In this document: in pieces, positions 39,971-48,352 of the stretch | Position numbering within the stretch: the first letter of the stretch is position 1 | How the letters are laid out: each line of letters starts with the position of its first letter | Virus record (IMG/VR): IMGVR_UViG_3300026257_000002 | Location: 1-64,000 of that record | DNA: 64,000 bases | Reading direction: 5' to 3' (one strand) | Source of the DNA: a virus | The notes under the pieces: generated by a model | The model's database searches: none | Told to the model about the DNA's origin: nothing | The model's input: the letters and a program-made list of their open reading frames with translations, nothing else | Made by a program: the position numbers and the translations under genes

Positions 39971-40350
39971 TGTTTACCACCTTTACTCAATTTAAGTTTA
40001 ATACAATTTAGCTGTTCGTCAGAAAGAAGACTAAGAGCGGATCGTGCTTTCTCATTACTATAACCATAATAAGTTTTCACTATTTCCAGATCTGTAATTT
40101 TTTCTTTTTTTAACCACGGAGAAAATCTCCGTTTTGGTCTGACAATATTTAGCAAAAATTCATATTGTAGTTTTTTAGAAAGATGATGGTTAATATTAAC
40201 CTCATTCGCCACCATGATTGTATCTATAAACCCAGACAAACACTTGTTAACAATGAATGGTGGATATTCGTTTTTGTTCTCATCAGTCATGATGTTTTGT
40301 TTCTCATGATTGATGGAGTTCAACCAATGCTTTAGTTCAGTTTGAATCAT
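39967..40350 (-). CDS. g62: Sliding-clamp loader small subunit, gp62
   Basis: A 127-aa subunit that partners gp44 to load gp45. Identified mainly from the FIDTIMVANEVN and RRFSPWLKK stretches and the location before regA. In this phage it is separated from gp44 by a methylase, an oxygenase-like gene and two small genes, unlike T4. Confidence 0.88.
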   Translation of the reverse strand: MIQTELKHWLNSINHEKQNIMTDENKNEYPPFIVNKCLSGFIDTIMVANEVNINHHLSKKLQYEFLLNIVRPKRRFSPWLKKEKITDLEIVKTYYGYSNEKARSALSLLSDEQLNCIKLKLSKGGKQ

Positions 40351-40895
40351 CTTAGTTGGTAATATTGACTTTTATTATATCCACTGATTATAGAAGAATG
40401 AATATCCATTGCCATGGTAATTCTAACCTCAGAACTTGTGTTAGGAGAAACCCAGTGGTAGACAGAAGAAGAAAACATCATAAGTTCTCCTCTATGATTC
40501 TCATATTTTTCTCCCTCAAACCACGTACCAACTCCAGGATCTCCTCCTAGGAAAAGATTACTACATGTCCAATCTCTTAGTGGTGCTCCAGGTGCATTAG
40601 GGTTACGATGGCAATGTCTTGCAATGCCCTCACCTTCCCTAAAAGTATTTGCCCAGCATTGAATAAATTTTTTCCTCCCAACAATAATCCTCAACTTAGG
40701 AACAATAATTGATGAGACAACTTTATCATTGAGATAGTTGTGACACCAATGTCTTCCAGTTAAAGAATTGTCAGCAGTTCCATTATGAAGATCATCACCC
40801 AAAGACTTGACATGATCTTCAGTTTCCAAGATCCTATCGTAAATGGTATCACATTCTTCAATACTAAGAAAATTTGGAATCTTAAACAGGTTCAT
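40347..40895 (-). CDS. 2OG-Fe(II) oxygenase-like / cupin protein, 182 aa
   Basis: A double-stranded beta-helix-like protein with HCHRN in the middle and YHWVSPN plus VRITMAMD near the end. His residues in HCHRN and YHWVS plus the downstream Arg are candidate iron and 2OG ligands, although the usual HxD is replaced. Resembles oxygenases next to methylases in cyanophages. Overlaps gp62 by ATGA. Substrate unknown. Confidence 0.65.
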   Translation of the reverse strand: MNLFKIPNFLSIEECDTIYDRILETEDHVKSLGDDLHNGTADNSLTGRHWCHNYLNDKVVSSIIVPKLRIIVGRKKFIQCWANTFREGEGIARHCHRNPNAPGAPLRDWTCSNLFLGGDPGVGTWFEGEKYENHRGELMMFSSSVYHWVSPNTSSEVRITMAMDIHSSIISGYNKSQYYQLR

Positions 40896-40901
40896 AATTA
40901 G

Positions 40902-41729
40902 TTAGTAATTAGTTAGTAACAATTCAGCACGATCTTTTTGCTCATTCATATAATCTCCAGTAGAACGCATGGTATAAGTTAGATCATAAGAACATGCTAA
41001 CCATTCTTTAAAACGATCTTTAACCATTTGAATGGAGTTATATGATATCATGTGACGAGCAAGGTGGTTGTCACAATCAACAGCAAACTGATCATGATCG
41101 AAACGCTTATGCAAATCTCCCTTGTTACCATAGAGGTTATCTTTGATATCATAGGGAGGGTCAGAATATATAAAACAACGTATATCATCTGAAAGAAGTC
41201 CTTCATATGACCAATTCGTAATTTTCCAATTTTGAATTATTTCTGAGTATCCTTTTAGTTTCTCAATTCCTCGCATTGAGAAGTTGGAGTTAGATGCCTG
41301 CCTGCTAAAGGATGAGGACTCAGTGAGACCAGAAAAAGAGCACTTGTTAATAACGTAAAAAGCACAAGCGCGAGATAGATGGGATTGATCATAGTCATTA
41401 ACCAGTTGTTTTGATTCTAGAAATAAATTTTTTGCTGATATAGGTTCAGGATGTTGCTGTTTAAGTTTAACTAATTCAGCACATAGTTCCTCATTATAAT
41501 CTTGAAGAACTCTCCAAAAATTATAGAGAGGTTCATAAAGATCATTAACCCACACAGGAATATCTGGGTTTGCTTTAGTGAAGGCGATGGCAACACTACC
41601 ACCACCTAAAAATGTTTCCCGATACTCTTTAATGTCATCAGGGAAACGTGGTAGTATATACTTAGTGGCGCGAGACTTACCGCCAGGATATCTAAGTGGC
41701 GTCTTGAGAGACTTCAAAGTTTGGTTCAT
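40902..41729 (-). CDS. dam: DNA adenine methylase, Dam/D12 class
   Basis: A 275-aa N6-adenine methyltransferase. PLRYPGGKSR at 11-20 and FLGGGSVA bind S-adenosylmethionine; the catalytic motif DPPY is at 190-193. Similar to T4 Dam, which methylates GATC; the site is unproven here. Likely protects phage DNA or replaces host marks. The start overlaps the 61-aa gene upstream by 38 bp. Confidence 0.93.
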   Translation of the reverse strand: MNQTLKSLKTPLRYPGGKSRATKYILPRFPDDIKEYRETFLGGGSVAIAFTKANPDIPVWVNDLYEPLYNFWRVLQDYNEELCAELVKLKQQHPEPISAKNLFLESKQLVNDYDQSHLSRACAFYVINKCSFSGLTESSSFSRQASNSNFSMRGIEKLKGYSEIIQNWKITNWSYEGLLSDDIRCFIYSDPPYDIKDNLYGNKGDLHKRFDHDQFAVDCDNHLARHMISYNSIQMVKDRFKEWLACSYDLTYTMRSTGDYMNEQKDRAELLLTNY

Positions 41730-41877
41730 GATATTTAAGGTATTCCCAGAAGGTCATTTTAAGTTCTTTCTGTGTCATCCCACAATGAGCGGCAGCAGCA
41801 GGAAGATTCATAGAAGCATAGAAGAGACCTTCATGTGCTTCCTTCACATTTTGAGGTGTAGTTTTTTTTATTTCCAT
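41692..41877 (-). CDS. Small helical protein, 61 aa
   Basis: Begins MEIKKTTPQNVKEAHEGLFY. The centre (NLPAAAAHCGMTQKELKMTF) has helix-turn-helix-like spacing (Ala-x-x-Cys-Gly then Thr-x-x-Glu-Leu-Lys). The end (FWEYLKYHEP) is typical of a protein I recall from other cyanophages. A DNA-binding role is a guess. Confidence 0.65.
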   Translation of the reverse strand: MEIKKTTPQNVKEAHEGLFYASMNLPAAAAHCGMTQKELKMTFWEYLKYHEPNFEVSQDAT

Positions 41878-42167
41878 TAAAGAATCAATTTCTTCTTTTC
41901 AGGAGTTGCGATAGAAGAATACATTTGCTCATACTGAGAAACAATTTCTTCTGCTGCATCAGCCATATATACCACGAACTTAGTAGATATTGTGATTTCT
42001 TTTACTTCTTTACTAATCATCGGAGACCATGCTACGAATTGTAGTGTGCCCTGCTGTGTAGGAACACCTACAATTCCATTCTTTAGTGTAAGGTGATAGT
42101 CTGTGCTTTTGATTACTTCAGCAATCACATCCTCTCCAGAGGACATACGAATCAGTTTTACGTTCAT
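41877..42167 (-). CDS. SGE-family small beta protein, copy 3 (96 aa)
   Basis: The ATG at 42165-42167 gives MNVKLIRMSSGEDVIAEVI and overlaps the gp44 stop as ATGA. VPTQQGTLQFVAWSPM and ISTKFVVYMADAAEEI complete the family pattern shared with the copies at 37037, 37233 and 47942. Well conserved across cyanomyoviruses as I remember; function unknown. Confidence 0.7.
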   Translation of the reverse strand: MNVKLIRMSSGEDVIAEVIKSTDYHLTLKNGIVGVPTQQGTLQFVAWSPMISKEVKEITISTKFVVYMADAAEEIVSQYEQMYSSIATPEKKKLIL

Positions 42168-43105
42168 TTGAATTGACACTCCATCATAATTTCGGTTAAA
42201 CATGCCAGGAGATTAATCTCCTGATCGGCAGCAAACGCTGCCTGGTATTGATATTTAGCGATTACTAAAACCGCTGCTGGAATAGTGGAAGGTGTGAGAA
42301 CATCATACATTGCTTCGTAGATACGATGGATAACCATATTAAAATCATTATCCAGATTAGCAACTACCCACTTGCGAACAACATTAAACTCTTTATTTTT
42401 CAGAGCATCCACAAGTCCTTTAAGATTGATATCAGTAATCTCAGCAAGAATACCAGTATCAATGCTACCAGTATTACCATACTTCTGAAGTTGGTTCAAT
42501 ACACGACGCCAATCTGGGAAGTGAGTTTGAATCAGTTCTGCAACAACCTTCGGATCATACTCAACATTTTCACCCTCAAGTATAGACCTGACACGGTTGA
42601 AAAATTGCCCCGCAACAGATGCCTTTTCTTTTCCTTTATAGGTGAAGTCAATGACTGAACATCTTGATTGGATGGGATCAATGATTTTGTTTTTGTAGTT
42701 GCAGGTGAAGATGAATCGGCAGTTGCTATGATACGCCTCAATAGAACTCCGTAAGAGGAGTTGTACATCGTTTCCTGTGTTATCTGCTTCATCAATAATG
42801 ATGACTTTGTGCTTACTTCCTTGAAGTGATACAGTCGTTGCAAAAGTTTTTGCTTGGTTCCGTACCGTATCTAGAAAGCGTCCTTCATCAGATCCATTAA
42901 TTACAATGTAAGATAGGTTTAATTCTTCACACAATGCCTTAGCGGCAGTAGTCTTACCAACACCAGGAGGACCAGCAAGCAGAAGGTTATTCAACTCACC
43001 AGCAGCAACCTGTTGCTTAAGATCACGTTTGATACTGTCAGGAAGAATACAATCGTCAATCTTACGAGGGCGATATTTCTCCACCCATAGATACTGGTCA
43101 TTCAT
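42164..43105 (-). CDS. g44: Sliding-clamp loader ATPase, gp44
   Basis: A 313-aa AAA+ subunit that opens and loads the gp45 clamp. VEKYRPRKIDDCILP starts it, Walker A is GPPGVGKT at 45-52, Walker B is VIIIDEADN, and a FTCNYKNKIIDPIQSRC segment carries the sensor and SRC motif. Works with gp62. Confidence 0.96.
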   Translation of the reverse strand: MNDQYLWVEKYRPRKIDDCILPDSIKRDLKQQVAAGELNNLLLAGPPGVGKTTAAKALCEELNLSYIVINGSDEGRFLDTVRNQAKTFATTVSLQGSKHKVIIIDEADNTGNDVQLLLRSSIEAYHSNCRFIFTCNYKNKIIDPIQSRCSVIDFTYKGKEKASVAGQFFNRVRSILEGENVEYDPKVVAELIQTHFPDWRRVLNQLQKYGNTGSIDTGILAEITDINLKGLVDALKNKEFNVVRKWVVANLDNDFNMVIHRIYEAMYDVLTPSTIPAAVLVIAKYQYQAAFAADQEINLLACLTEIMMECQFK

Positions 43106-43111
43106 AATAAT

Positions 43112-43336
43112 TTATTCAAAGATGGGATAGATGCGTTGCCGCTGTTGCTGCCGCCACATGATGCGTTGCCGCATTTCTTTCAGTTGATCTGGATCATTAC
43201 CATAATAACCCATATTCATGTAAACACAATCCATATAACGTAAATCATTACGTTCAGCATCAACGGTAAAAGTGTCACAATACTCTATAATTTCTTGAGG
43301 CACTTCTACTTTTTGATAGTTATAATCAATAATCAT
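43112..43336 (-). CDS. Hypothetical protein between gp44 and gp45, 74 aa
   Basis: Acidic first half with several Tyr and Met, then a strongly basic Arg/Gln tail (MRQRIMWRQQQRQRIYPI). It lies exactly between clamp and loader genes, which suggests a replication-linked role, but nothing in the sequence shows one. Confidence 0.65.
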   Translation of the reverse strand: MIIDYNYQKVEVPQEIIEYCDTFTVDAERNDLRYMDCVYMNMGYYGNDPDQLKEMRQRIMWRQQQRQRIYPIFE

Positions 43337-43338
43337 AA

Positions 43339-44004
43339 TCAGTTTGAATCAGGTTCAAGAGCAATCCAATAAGTAACAGGAATGCTCTTATTAGTAAAAC
43401 AACTAATAAGACGCTTCGACATCACTACATCATAATCACCTTTGATAAGTTTCAAGTTCTCAACTTTCATATTGAGGACAAATTCATCATCAGTTTTTCC
43501 GACATTAATAGAAAAAGTATTTGATGTATCATTCTCTTTATCACGAACAACAACAGTAACATCAGTGCTATCACCAATCACAGAAAAATCTGGAAGTTGA
43601 TAAACAGCAGCAGCGCGAATAAGACTTTGAATATCTGATTCACTCAAAACAAATTTTACATCTTCAGATGGAACTTTGATGCCATGATCAGGAGCTTGCT
43701 TAATCAGACTTGAATCAGCAAAGAAATACTTCATAGAAGAACGATTGTTTTGTATTTTCACATAATGGTCGCTACCAAACTCCATGTCTGCGCCATGCAT
43801 CAATGACATACCACCAAGAAACTCATTAAGATCATAGATAGAAAAATTCTTAGGGAAAGTTTCTTCTACTTTTGCCTCAGCAAGAATGTTTTCTGCTACT
43901 GAAATAGTGCGAATAGTATTTCCAGACTTTACAGAAATAGACTGATTGATGCCAGAAAAGTTCTTGAGAAGATTGAAAGTATTTTGTGAGAGTTTCATAG
44001 TCAT
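43339..44004 (-). CDS. g45: DNA polymerase sliding clamp, gp45
   Basis: A 221-aa PCNA-like trimeric clamp that tethers gp43 and, in T4, also activates late transcription with gp55. Begins MTMKLSQNTFNLLKNFSGIN and contains INVGKTDDEFVLNMKVENLK. Start overlaps the upstream gene by ATGA; a second Met two codons in is possible. Confidence 0.94.
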   Translation of the reverse strand: MTMKLSQNTFNLLKNFSGINQSISVKSGNTIRTISVAENILAEAKVEETFPKNFSIYDLNEFLGGMSLMHGADMEFGSDHYVKIQNNRSSMKYFFADSSLIKQAPDHGIKVPSEDVKFVLSESDIQSLIRAAAVYQLPDFSVIGDSTDVTVVVRDKENDTSNTFSINVGKTDDEFVLNMKVENLKLIKGDYDVVMSKRLISCFTNKSIPVTYWIALEPDSN

Positions 44005-44330
44005 TGAGGATAAGGTTCGCCAGTGCGTTCATGTAGACCGGAGAAATGATATAGTAAAACGCAATAATGAATTGCTTTCAAGATATCCATTTTTGATTTA
44101 CCACCTTTCTTACCAAATCGGGAAAGATATTTAATAGCATTAGAACGGCAGAAAGGTTCTGCGTCTCCAATTGCATCCACTAAGTCAAGTGTCTGAGTCT
44201 TAGACTCTTGAGATGTATAGTGTGCTTTATATGTGCTTGAAAGATAATCCTGTACTTCACGAAGTGTTAGATCTTCTTCATACTTCCAAAAATTATTATT
44301 AGACATTCGGATAACTCCATCAGTCGCCAT
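44001..44330 (-). CDS. DUF3310-type protein, 109 aa
   Basis: The end (RFGKKGGKSKMDILKAIHYC) is typical of DUF3310 proteins, a family related to T7 gp1.7 nucleotide kinase. An internal ATG (MSNNNFWKYEED) may be the start because the first eight residues overlap gp46. Possibly involved in nucleotide metabolism; not certain. Confidence 0.65.
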   Translation of the reverse strand: MATDGVIRMSNNNFWKYEEDLTLREVQDYLSSTYKAHYTSQESKTQTLDLVDAIGDAEPFCRSNAIKYLSRFGKKGGKSKMDILKAIHYCVLLYHFSGLHERTGEPYPQ

Positions 44331-46047
44331 TGGTCAATTCCTCCATTTTACTAAAATTTTTCACTTTATCAAATTTGAGAACCCGGTCGAATTTCTCGAC
44401 CATGTGCTCTCGATGCGAGATAATAAACAAATTGAGATCATCCGTGAAATTCCTCAATATGAATGATAACTCATCAGTGCCTGTGTTGTCAAGTGAGCTG
44501 TCAAAAATCTCGTCCAGGACTAGTAGGTTGGTGTCTACGCTGTTCTTAAGCTTAGCAACAGACCTCCATGTTAGCATAAGTGCGATGTCAATGCGAGACT
44601 TCTCACCCTCTGAGAATGATGCATAACTGAAATCATCCCTATAACGAGACTTGATAGTCTCCTCAAAACTCTCACTGAGTGTGAAGTTCACAAAGAAATC
44701 CATCTGCTGTAGATACTGGTTGATGAGTTTATTCATCACTGGAAGATATCGTTTGATAATCCTAGTTTTAATACCAGTATCCTTCAGCAGGTTAGCAGCA
44801 ACGCTGTAGTAATCTTTATTCTCTTTATGAGCAGCAAGAATACTTTCATAACCCACACGCTGATCGTTAAGATTATTCAACTGTTCCTGCTGTTTACTAG
44901 AATCATTCTTAATATCTTGGATACTTGTAATTTCAGATTCTAATTCTTTGATCTGCTTATTCATATGATTGATGAGAGAATTATTCTTATCAATCACACT
45001 ATAATGTTTACGAATGTCATCAGAGACTTCTGTGTATTCAGAAATTTGTCCTTTGACTTCATCTATTTGTTGCTCTAATATTTCCCATGCATTTTTAGTC
45101 TCTTTAATAGTATCATTGTTTTGATCTATCTTATCAGTCTTGAATGTTTCAGAAAGATTTTGCTTGCAGGTGGGGCATTTATCATTTTTAAAATAAAAAA
45201 TATTTTCTTTTTCTAAGTTATTAATTTTAGTTTTAAATTTTACTTTAAATTCTTTTAAATTATCATACTTTTTTGAAAGTTTATCACCATCAAACAACAG
45301 GGACTGTCTTTCTTTAATATATTCATTAATATTATCATTTTCCTGAACTACACCATCACTTTGCGTAATGAGTTTACCAATTTTATCCTGCTTATAATCA
45401 ATCAGATTATCACTTTGCGTCTCAAGTTCCTTTATAAGTTCTTCTTGTGTCTCTATACGATGCTTTACTAGACCAAGATCATTTTCCGTGAGGCGAATAT
45501 CATCGTTTAATCGCTTCATACGATCTTTTAGATTAATATTCATGGTAGAGAACACTTGAATATCTAAAAGATCCTCAATAATTTCACGACGTGATGCTAT
45601 CGGCAGCTGCATGAATGGAATGAACGTAGAAGATCCTAGAACAACAATCTGTGTAAACGATTTATAGTTAAGTTTGAGGATCGTTTGTTCTAGGAACTTC
45701 TGCTGATCTCCAGCAGCAGCATCTTGGTTCAGCATTTCTCCATCAACATAAACCTCAAAGAGGTTAGGTTTCATACCACGGATAACTTTATACTTTTTAT
45801 TACCTTGAGAGAACTCAACTTCTATAAGACAATCCTTACCATTAATAGCATTAACAAGTTGAGGTTTGTTAATCTTACGAAAGGGTTTATTAAACAACAC
45901 AAATGTAAGAGCATCAAGTACAGTACTTTTACCAGAACCATTCCTTCCGATGATTATATTGTTAGTATAAGTATTGAGAGTTATCTCAGTAAAATTATTT
46001 CCACTAGATAAGAAATTTTTATAACGAATAGTTTCAAAACTGATCAT
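44320..46047 (-). CDS. g46: Recombination endonuclease subunit gp46 (SbcC/Rad50-like)
   Basis: A 575-aa ABC-type ATPase that pairs with gp47 to process DNA ends. The ATG at 46045-46047 gives MISFETIRYKNFLSSG; a longer reading adds implausible residues over the DUF3110 gene. Walker A is GRNGSGKST at 34-42, a long coiled coil follows with a zinc-hook CPTC, and the C-terminus has the signature FSEGEKSRIDIALML and LLVLDEIFDSSLD. Confidence 0.95.
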   Translation of the reverse strand: MISFETIRYKNFLSSGNNFTEITLNTYTNNIIIGRNGSGKSTVLDALTFVLFNKPFRKINKPQLVNAINGKDCLIEVEFSQGNKKYKVIRGMKPNLFEVYVDGEMLNQDAAAGDQQKFLEQTILKLNYKSFTQIVVLGSSTFIPFMQLPIASRREIIEDLLDIQVFSTMNINLKDRMKRLNDDIRLTENDLGLVKHRIETQEELIKELETQSDNLIDYKQDKIGKLITQSDGVVQENDNINEYIKERQSLLFDGDKLSKKYDNLKEFKVKFKTKINNLEKENIFYFKNDKCPTCKQNLSETFKTDKIDQNNDTIKETKNAWEILEQQIDEVKGQISEYTEVSDDIRKHYSVIDKNNSLINHMNKQIKELESEITSIQDIKNDSSKQQEQLNNLNDQRVGYESILAAHKENKDYYSVAANLLKDTGIKTRIIKRYLPVMNKLINQYLQQMDFFVNFTLSESFEETIKSRYRDDFSYASFSEGEKSRIDIALMLTWRSVAKLKNSVDTNLLVLDEIFDSSLDNTGTDELSFILRNFTDDLNLFIISHREHMVEKFDRVLKFDKVKNFSKMEELTNGD

Positions 46048-46303
46048 GGTGTGATGGTGGAATAATAAGTTCGTCTGGAGCAACAACAGTATATTTGTAA
46101 CCTGTGTTTTCACACATTTCAATCATGGATTTGCTATCCACCTCAACAGGACTCATTTTAGGAAAATCATCTGCTTCTAATAAAATAGCAAACCGTATTG
46201 CATCTTCTACTTCACTAAACAATAGTAATGTTCTTTCATTCCTACCGTTTGAAACAGCATACGCTCCTTCATTTTCTTTGTCTCGTAAACAGAGTATATA
46301 CAT
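46034..46303 (-). CDS. DUF3110-type protein of cyanobacterial origin, 89 aa
   Basis: Matches the DUF3110 family pattern known from cyanobacteria: RTLLLFSEVEDAIRFAILLE, ADDFPKMSPVEVD, and CENTGYKYTVV with a closing PDELIIPP. Found between gp46 and gp47, whose genes overlap it on both sides. Function of the family is unknown; presumably picked up from a host. Confidence 0.75.
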   Translation of the reverse strand: MYILCLRDKENEGAYAVSNGRNERTLLLFSEVEDAIRFAILLEADDFPKMSPVEVDSKSMIEMCENTGYKYTVVAPDELIIPPSHHDQF

Positions 46304-47349
46304 TATACCACCTCCAGTGCCTCCACGTAAAGAGACTTCATAATCTCTTTCAATTTACCGCTGTCTAAATTAGTATTAAGTTCTTCAATATATTTTTCTA
46401 GAATAGTTAAGGTATCCTCATGTTCCAATTGAATGTCTTCATCCTCACTTTCCTCAGTAGAAAAATCTTCAATAATCTTAAGATCTAATGTGACATCTTG
46501 CAAAGAATTAATAAGATAATCAAACCCAGTGTAATCAGTTTTGTTTTCTACAACAACTTTTACTACAGTATTTTTATATTTATCAACATCTAAATCATAA
46601 TAATCATTCTTAGTATCATCATAGAATATTTTATGAAACATTTCATATGGATTTTTAATATACTGCAACTTTAAAGTTTCTGTATCAAAAATATAAAAAC
46701 CACGTTGATCGCCATAATCATTCCAATACATCTGATAAGAGTTTCCAAGATACTTGAAGTTCCCTTTCTTACTTTTGGTGTGAAAATGACCTGACATTAC
46801 CAGTTCAAATTTATCAAACTCATTAGTATTGCGACCGTGATTACAAATGTAAGTAGGATTAGTTTTAAATCCTTGCATCTCTAAATGTCCCAGAACTACT
46901 TCAGCATCTGTGTCACGTAGAATATTAACACTCTGCTCTTCGTTCTGATCACATATCCATGGCAAATAAACTACCTTACGCCCATCCAGAATGACCTCAG
47001 AGGGTTCTGAATATACATTCAGGTTAGAATACTCAAGAAGCAGTGCTTCAAGCGAGTTAATCTCTAGAGTGTTCTTATAGAAAGCATCATGATTACCAAC
47101 CATCATATCCATAGTAATACCCTTCTCCTCCAAAGGATTAAAGATATTTTTCCTCGCCCAATTAAGAGACCAGAAATCGATGTTACGACGGATATCAAAC
47201 ACATCACCCAAGTGGATAACGTGCTTAATTTTTTTCTTCTTTAATGTAGGAAAGAAAATATCATTATAAAATTTTAGAAAAAAATCATGATAATCTTGAT
47301 TGCCTTTCTTAAACCCAAAATGAGTATCAGTAATCAGGGCAACTTTCAT
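46303..47349 (-). CDS. g47: Recombination endonuclease subunit gp47 (SbcD/Mre11-like)
   Basis: A 348-aa metallophosphatase-type nuclease. All motifs are present: ITDTHFG near residue 8, HLGDVFD, VGNHDAF, and GHFHTK. Partner of gp46 in end resection and host DNA breakdown. Overlaps gp55 by ATGA. Confidence 0.95.
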   Translation of the reverse strand: MKVALITDTHFGFKKGNQDYHDFFLKFYNDIFFPTLKKKKIKHVIHLGDVFDIRRNIDFWSLNWARKNIFNPLEEKGITMDMMVGNHDAFYKNTLEINSLEALLLEYSNLNVYSEPSEVILDGRKVVYLPWICDQNEEQSVNILRDTDAEVVLGHLEMQGFKTNPTYICNHGRNTNEFDKFELVMSGHFHTKSKKGNFKYLGNSYQMYWNDYGDQRGFYIFDTETLKLQYIKNPYEMFHKIFYDDTKNDYYDLDVDKYKNTVVKVVVENKTDYTGFDYLINSLQDVTLDLKIIEDFSTEESEDEDIQLEHEDTLTILEKYIEELNTNLDSGKLKEIMKSLYVEALEVV

Positions 47350-47822
47350 TTTCTAGTTTTCTGCTCGATGTTTTGTTTGATACTATTGTATTCTGAAGGG
47401 GAGTAATTCAGTTCATTCTTATCAGCATGGAGAACTTCATCGTATCCAGAACGCTCAAGAATTTTGCTTTTAATTTCTAGTTGCTTCTTTTCTTTTTGAA
47501 TTCTTCTTAAGAATGCATAGTAAATAATCTGAGTAAAGTATGCAAAAGGATTGCCACGATTAGGATCAAAATTATCAATATACTGAACACAGTTCTCGAT
47601 ACCATCCGAGATCATATCCTCACGAAAAGGATAGTTAATGAAGTTGGGACGATACGACAGATGCTGTGCGATCTTCAAGAAGCACTCACCAATATAATTT
47701 GGTATTCTAGGACGATCCGTCTCTTCTGTCAAGGCTCTGTTAACTTTGACCTTATACTCAGAGAGTGCTGCAAGGAACTCTTTATTATCTACATAATGTT
47801 CTGGCTTCTTTTTAATTCTCAT
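47346..47822 (-). CDS. g55: Late transcription sigma factor gp55
   Basis: A 158-aa divergent sigma factor that, in T4, recognises TATAAATA late promoters with gp33 and gp45. The ATG at 47820-47822 (MRIKKKPEHYV) is used; a longer reading would need TTG. The REDMISDGIENCVQYIDNFDP and GNPFAYFTQIIYYAFLRRI segments match sigma region 2. Fits the late-type boxes found across this window. Confidence 0.93.
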   Translation of the reverse strand: MRIKKKPEHYVDNKEFLAALSEYKVKVNRALTEETDRPRIPNYIGECFLKIAQHLSYRPNFINYPFREDMISDGIENCVQYIDNFDPNRGNPFAYFTQIIYYAFLRRIQKEKKQLEIKSKILERSGYDEVLHADKNELNYSPSEYNSIKQNIEQKTRK

Positions 47823-47857
47823 TTTAATACATGTATCCAATTACTATGTGTATTTAC

Positions 47858-47887
47858 ATTATAACACACTTCAACCGAGCTTGACAA
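47858..47887 (-). promoter_or_regulatory. Sigma70-like promoter for the gp55-gp47-gp46 unit
   Basis: Minus-strand -35 TTGTCA (47882-47887), 18-bp spacer, -10 TATAAT (47858-47863), 36 bp upstream of gp55. Confidence 0.7.
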
Positions 47888-47941
47888 CATTGGATTTTAT
47901 CTGTAGAATAACTCTGTAAGGGTTCAAGAGACAGAATATCT

Positions 47942-48352
47942 TTAGTATTTCTTGAATATTTCTTCAAAAAAGATTCTAGCATCCTTTACCGATGCGCGAT
48001 ATCCTTTGTATTTTTTTTGTGTAGATCTTCTTTTAATTTTTTTACTAAATTCTTTTTCACGATTACTAATCTCATTAACTGCTTTCTTATAATGAGAAAG
48101 TCCTGGTTCAATAAGTTCATTAATAGTTATAATTTTAGCATCCTTTATAAAAAAGAAATTGTCAGTTGTTGATTTGATCCACTTAGATAATTTTAATCCA
48201 GATGATTTTACATCTTCAAAGACTTCAAGGATACTCATATCCTCTAACAGTAAAGGATTGTTAACTATCAGACCTTCATCATGAACTTCAACAAAAGCGA
48301 CAATCTCTTCTCCAGTCATTAATTTAATTGTGGCGAAGAATTTATCATTCAT
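47942..48352 (-). CDS. SGE-family small beta protein, copy 4 (136 aa)
   Basis: The N-terminal 80 residues follow the family pattern: KFFATIKLMTGEEIVAFVEV, then LIVNNPLLLEDM. The C-terminal 55 residues are a charged helical extension (ISNREKEFSKKIKRRSTQKK) absent from the other copies. Start overlaps the uvsW stop by ATGA. Confidence 0.65.
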   Translation of the reverse strand: MNDKFFATIKLMTGEEIVAFVEVHDEGLIVNNPLLLEDMSILEVFEDVKSSGLKLSKWIKSTTDNFFFIKDAKIITINELIEPGLSHYKKAVNEISNREKEFSKKIKRRSTQKKYKGYRASVKDARIFFEEIFKKY

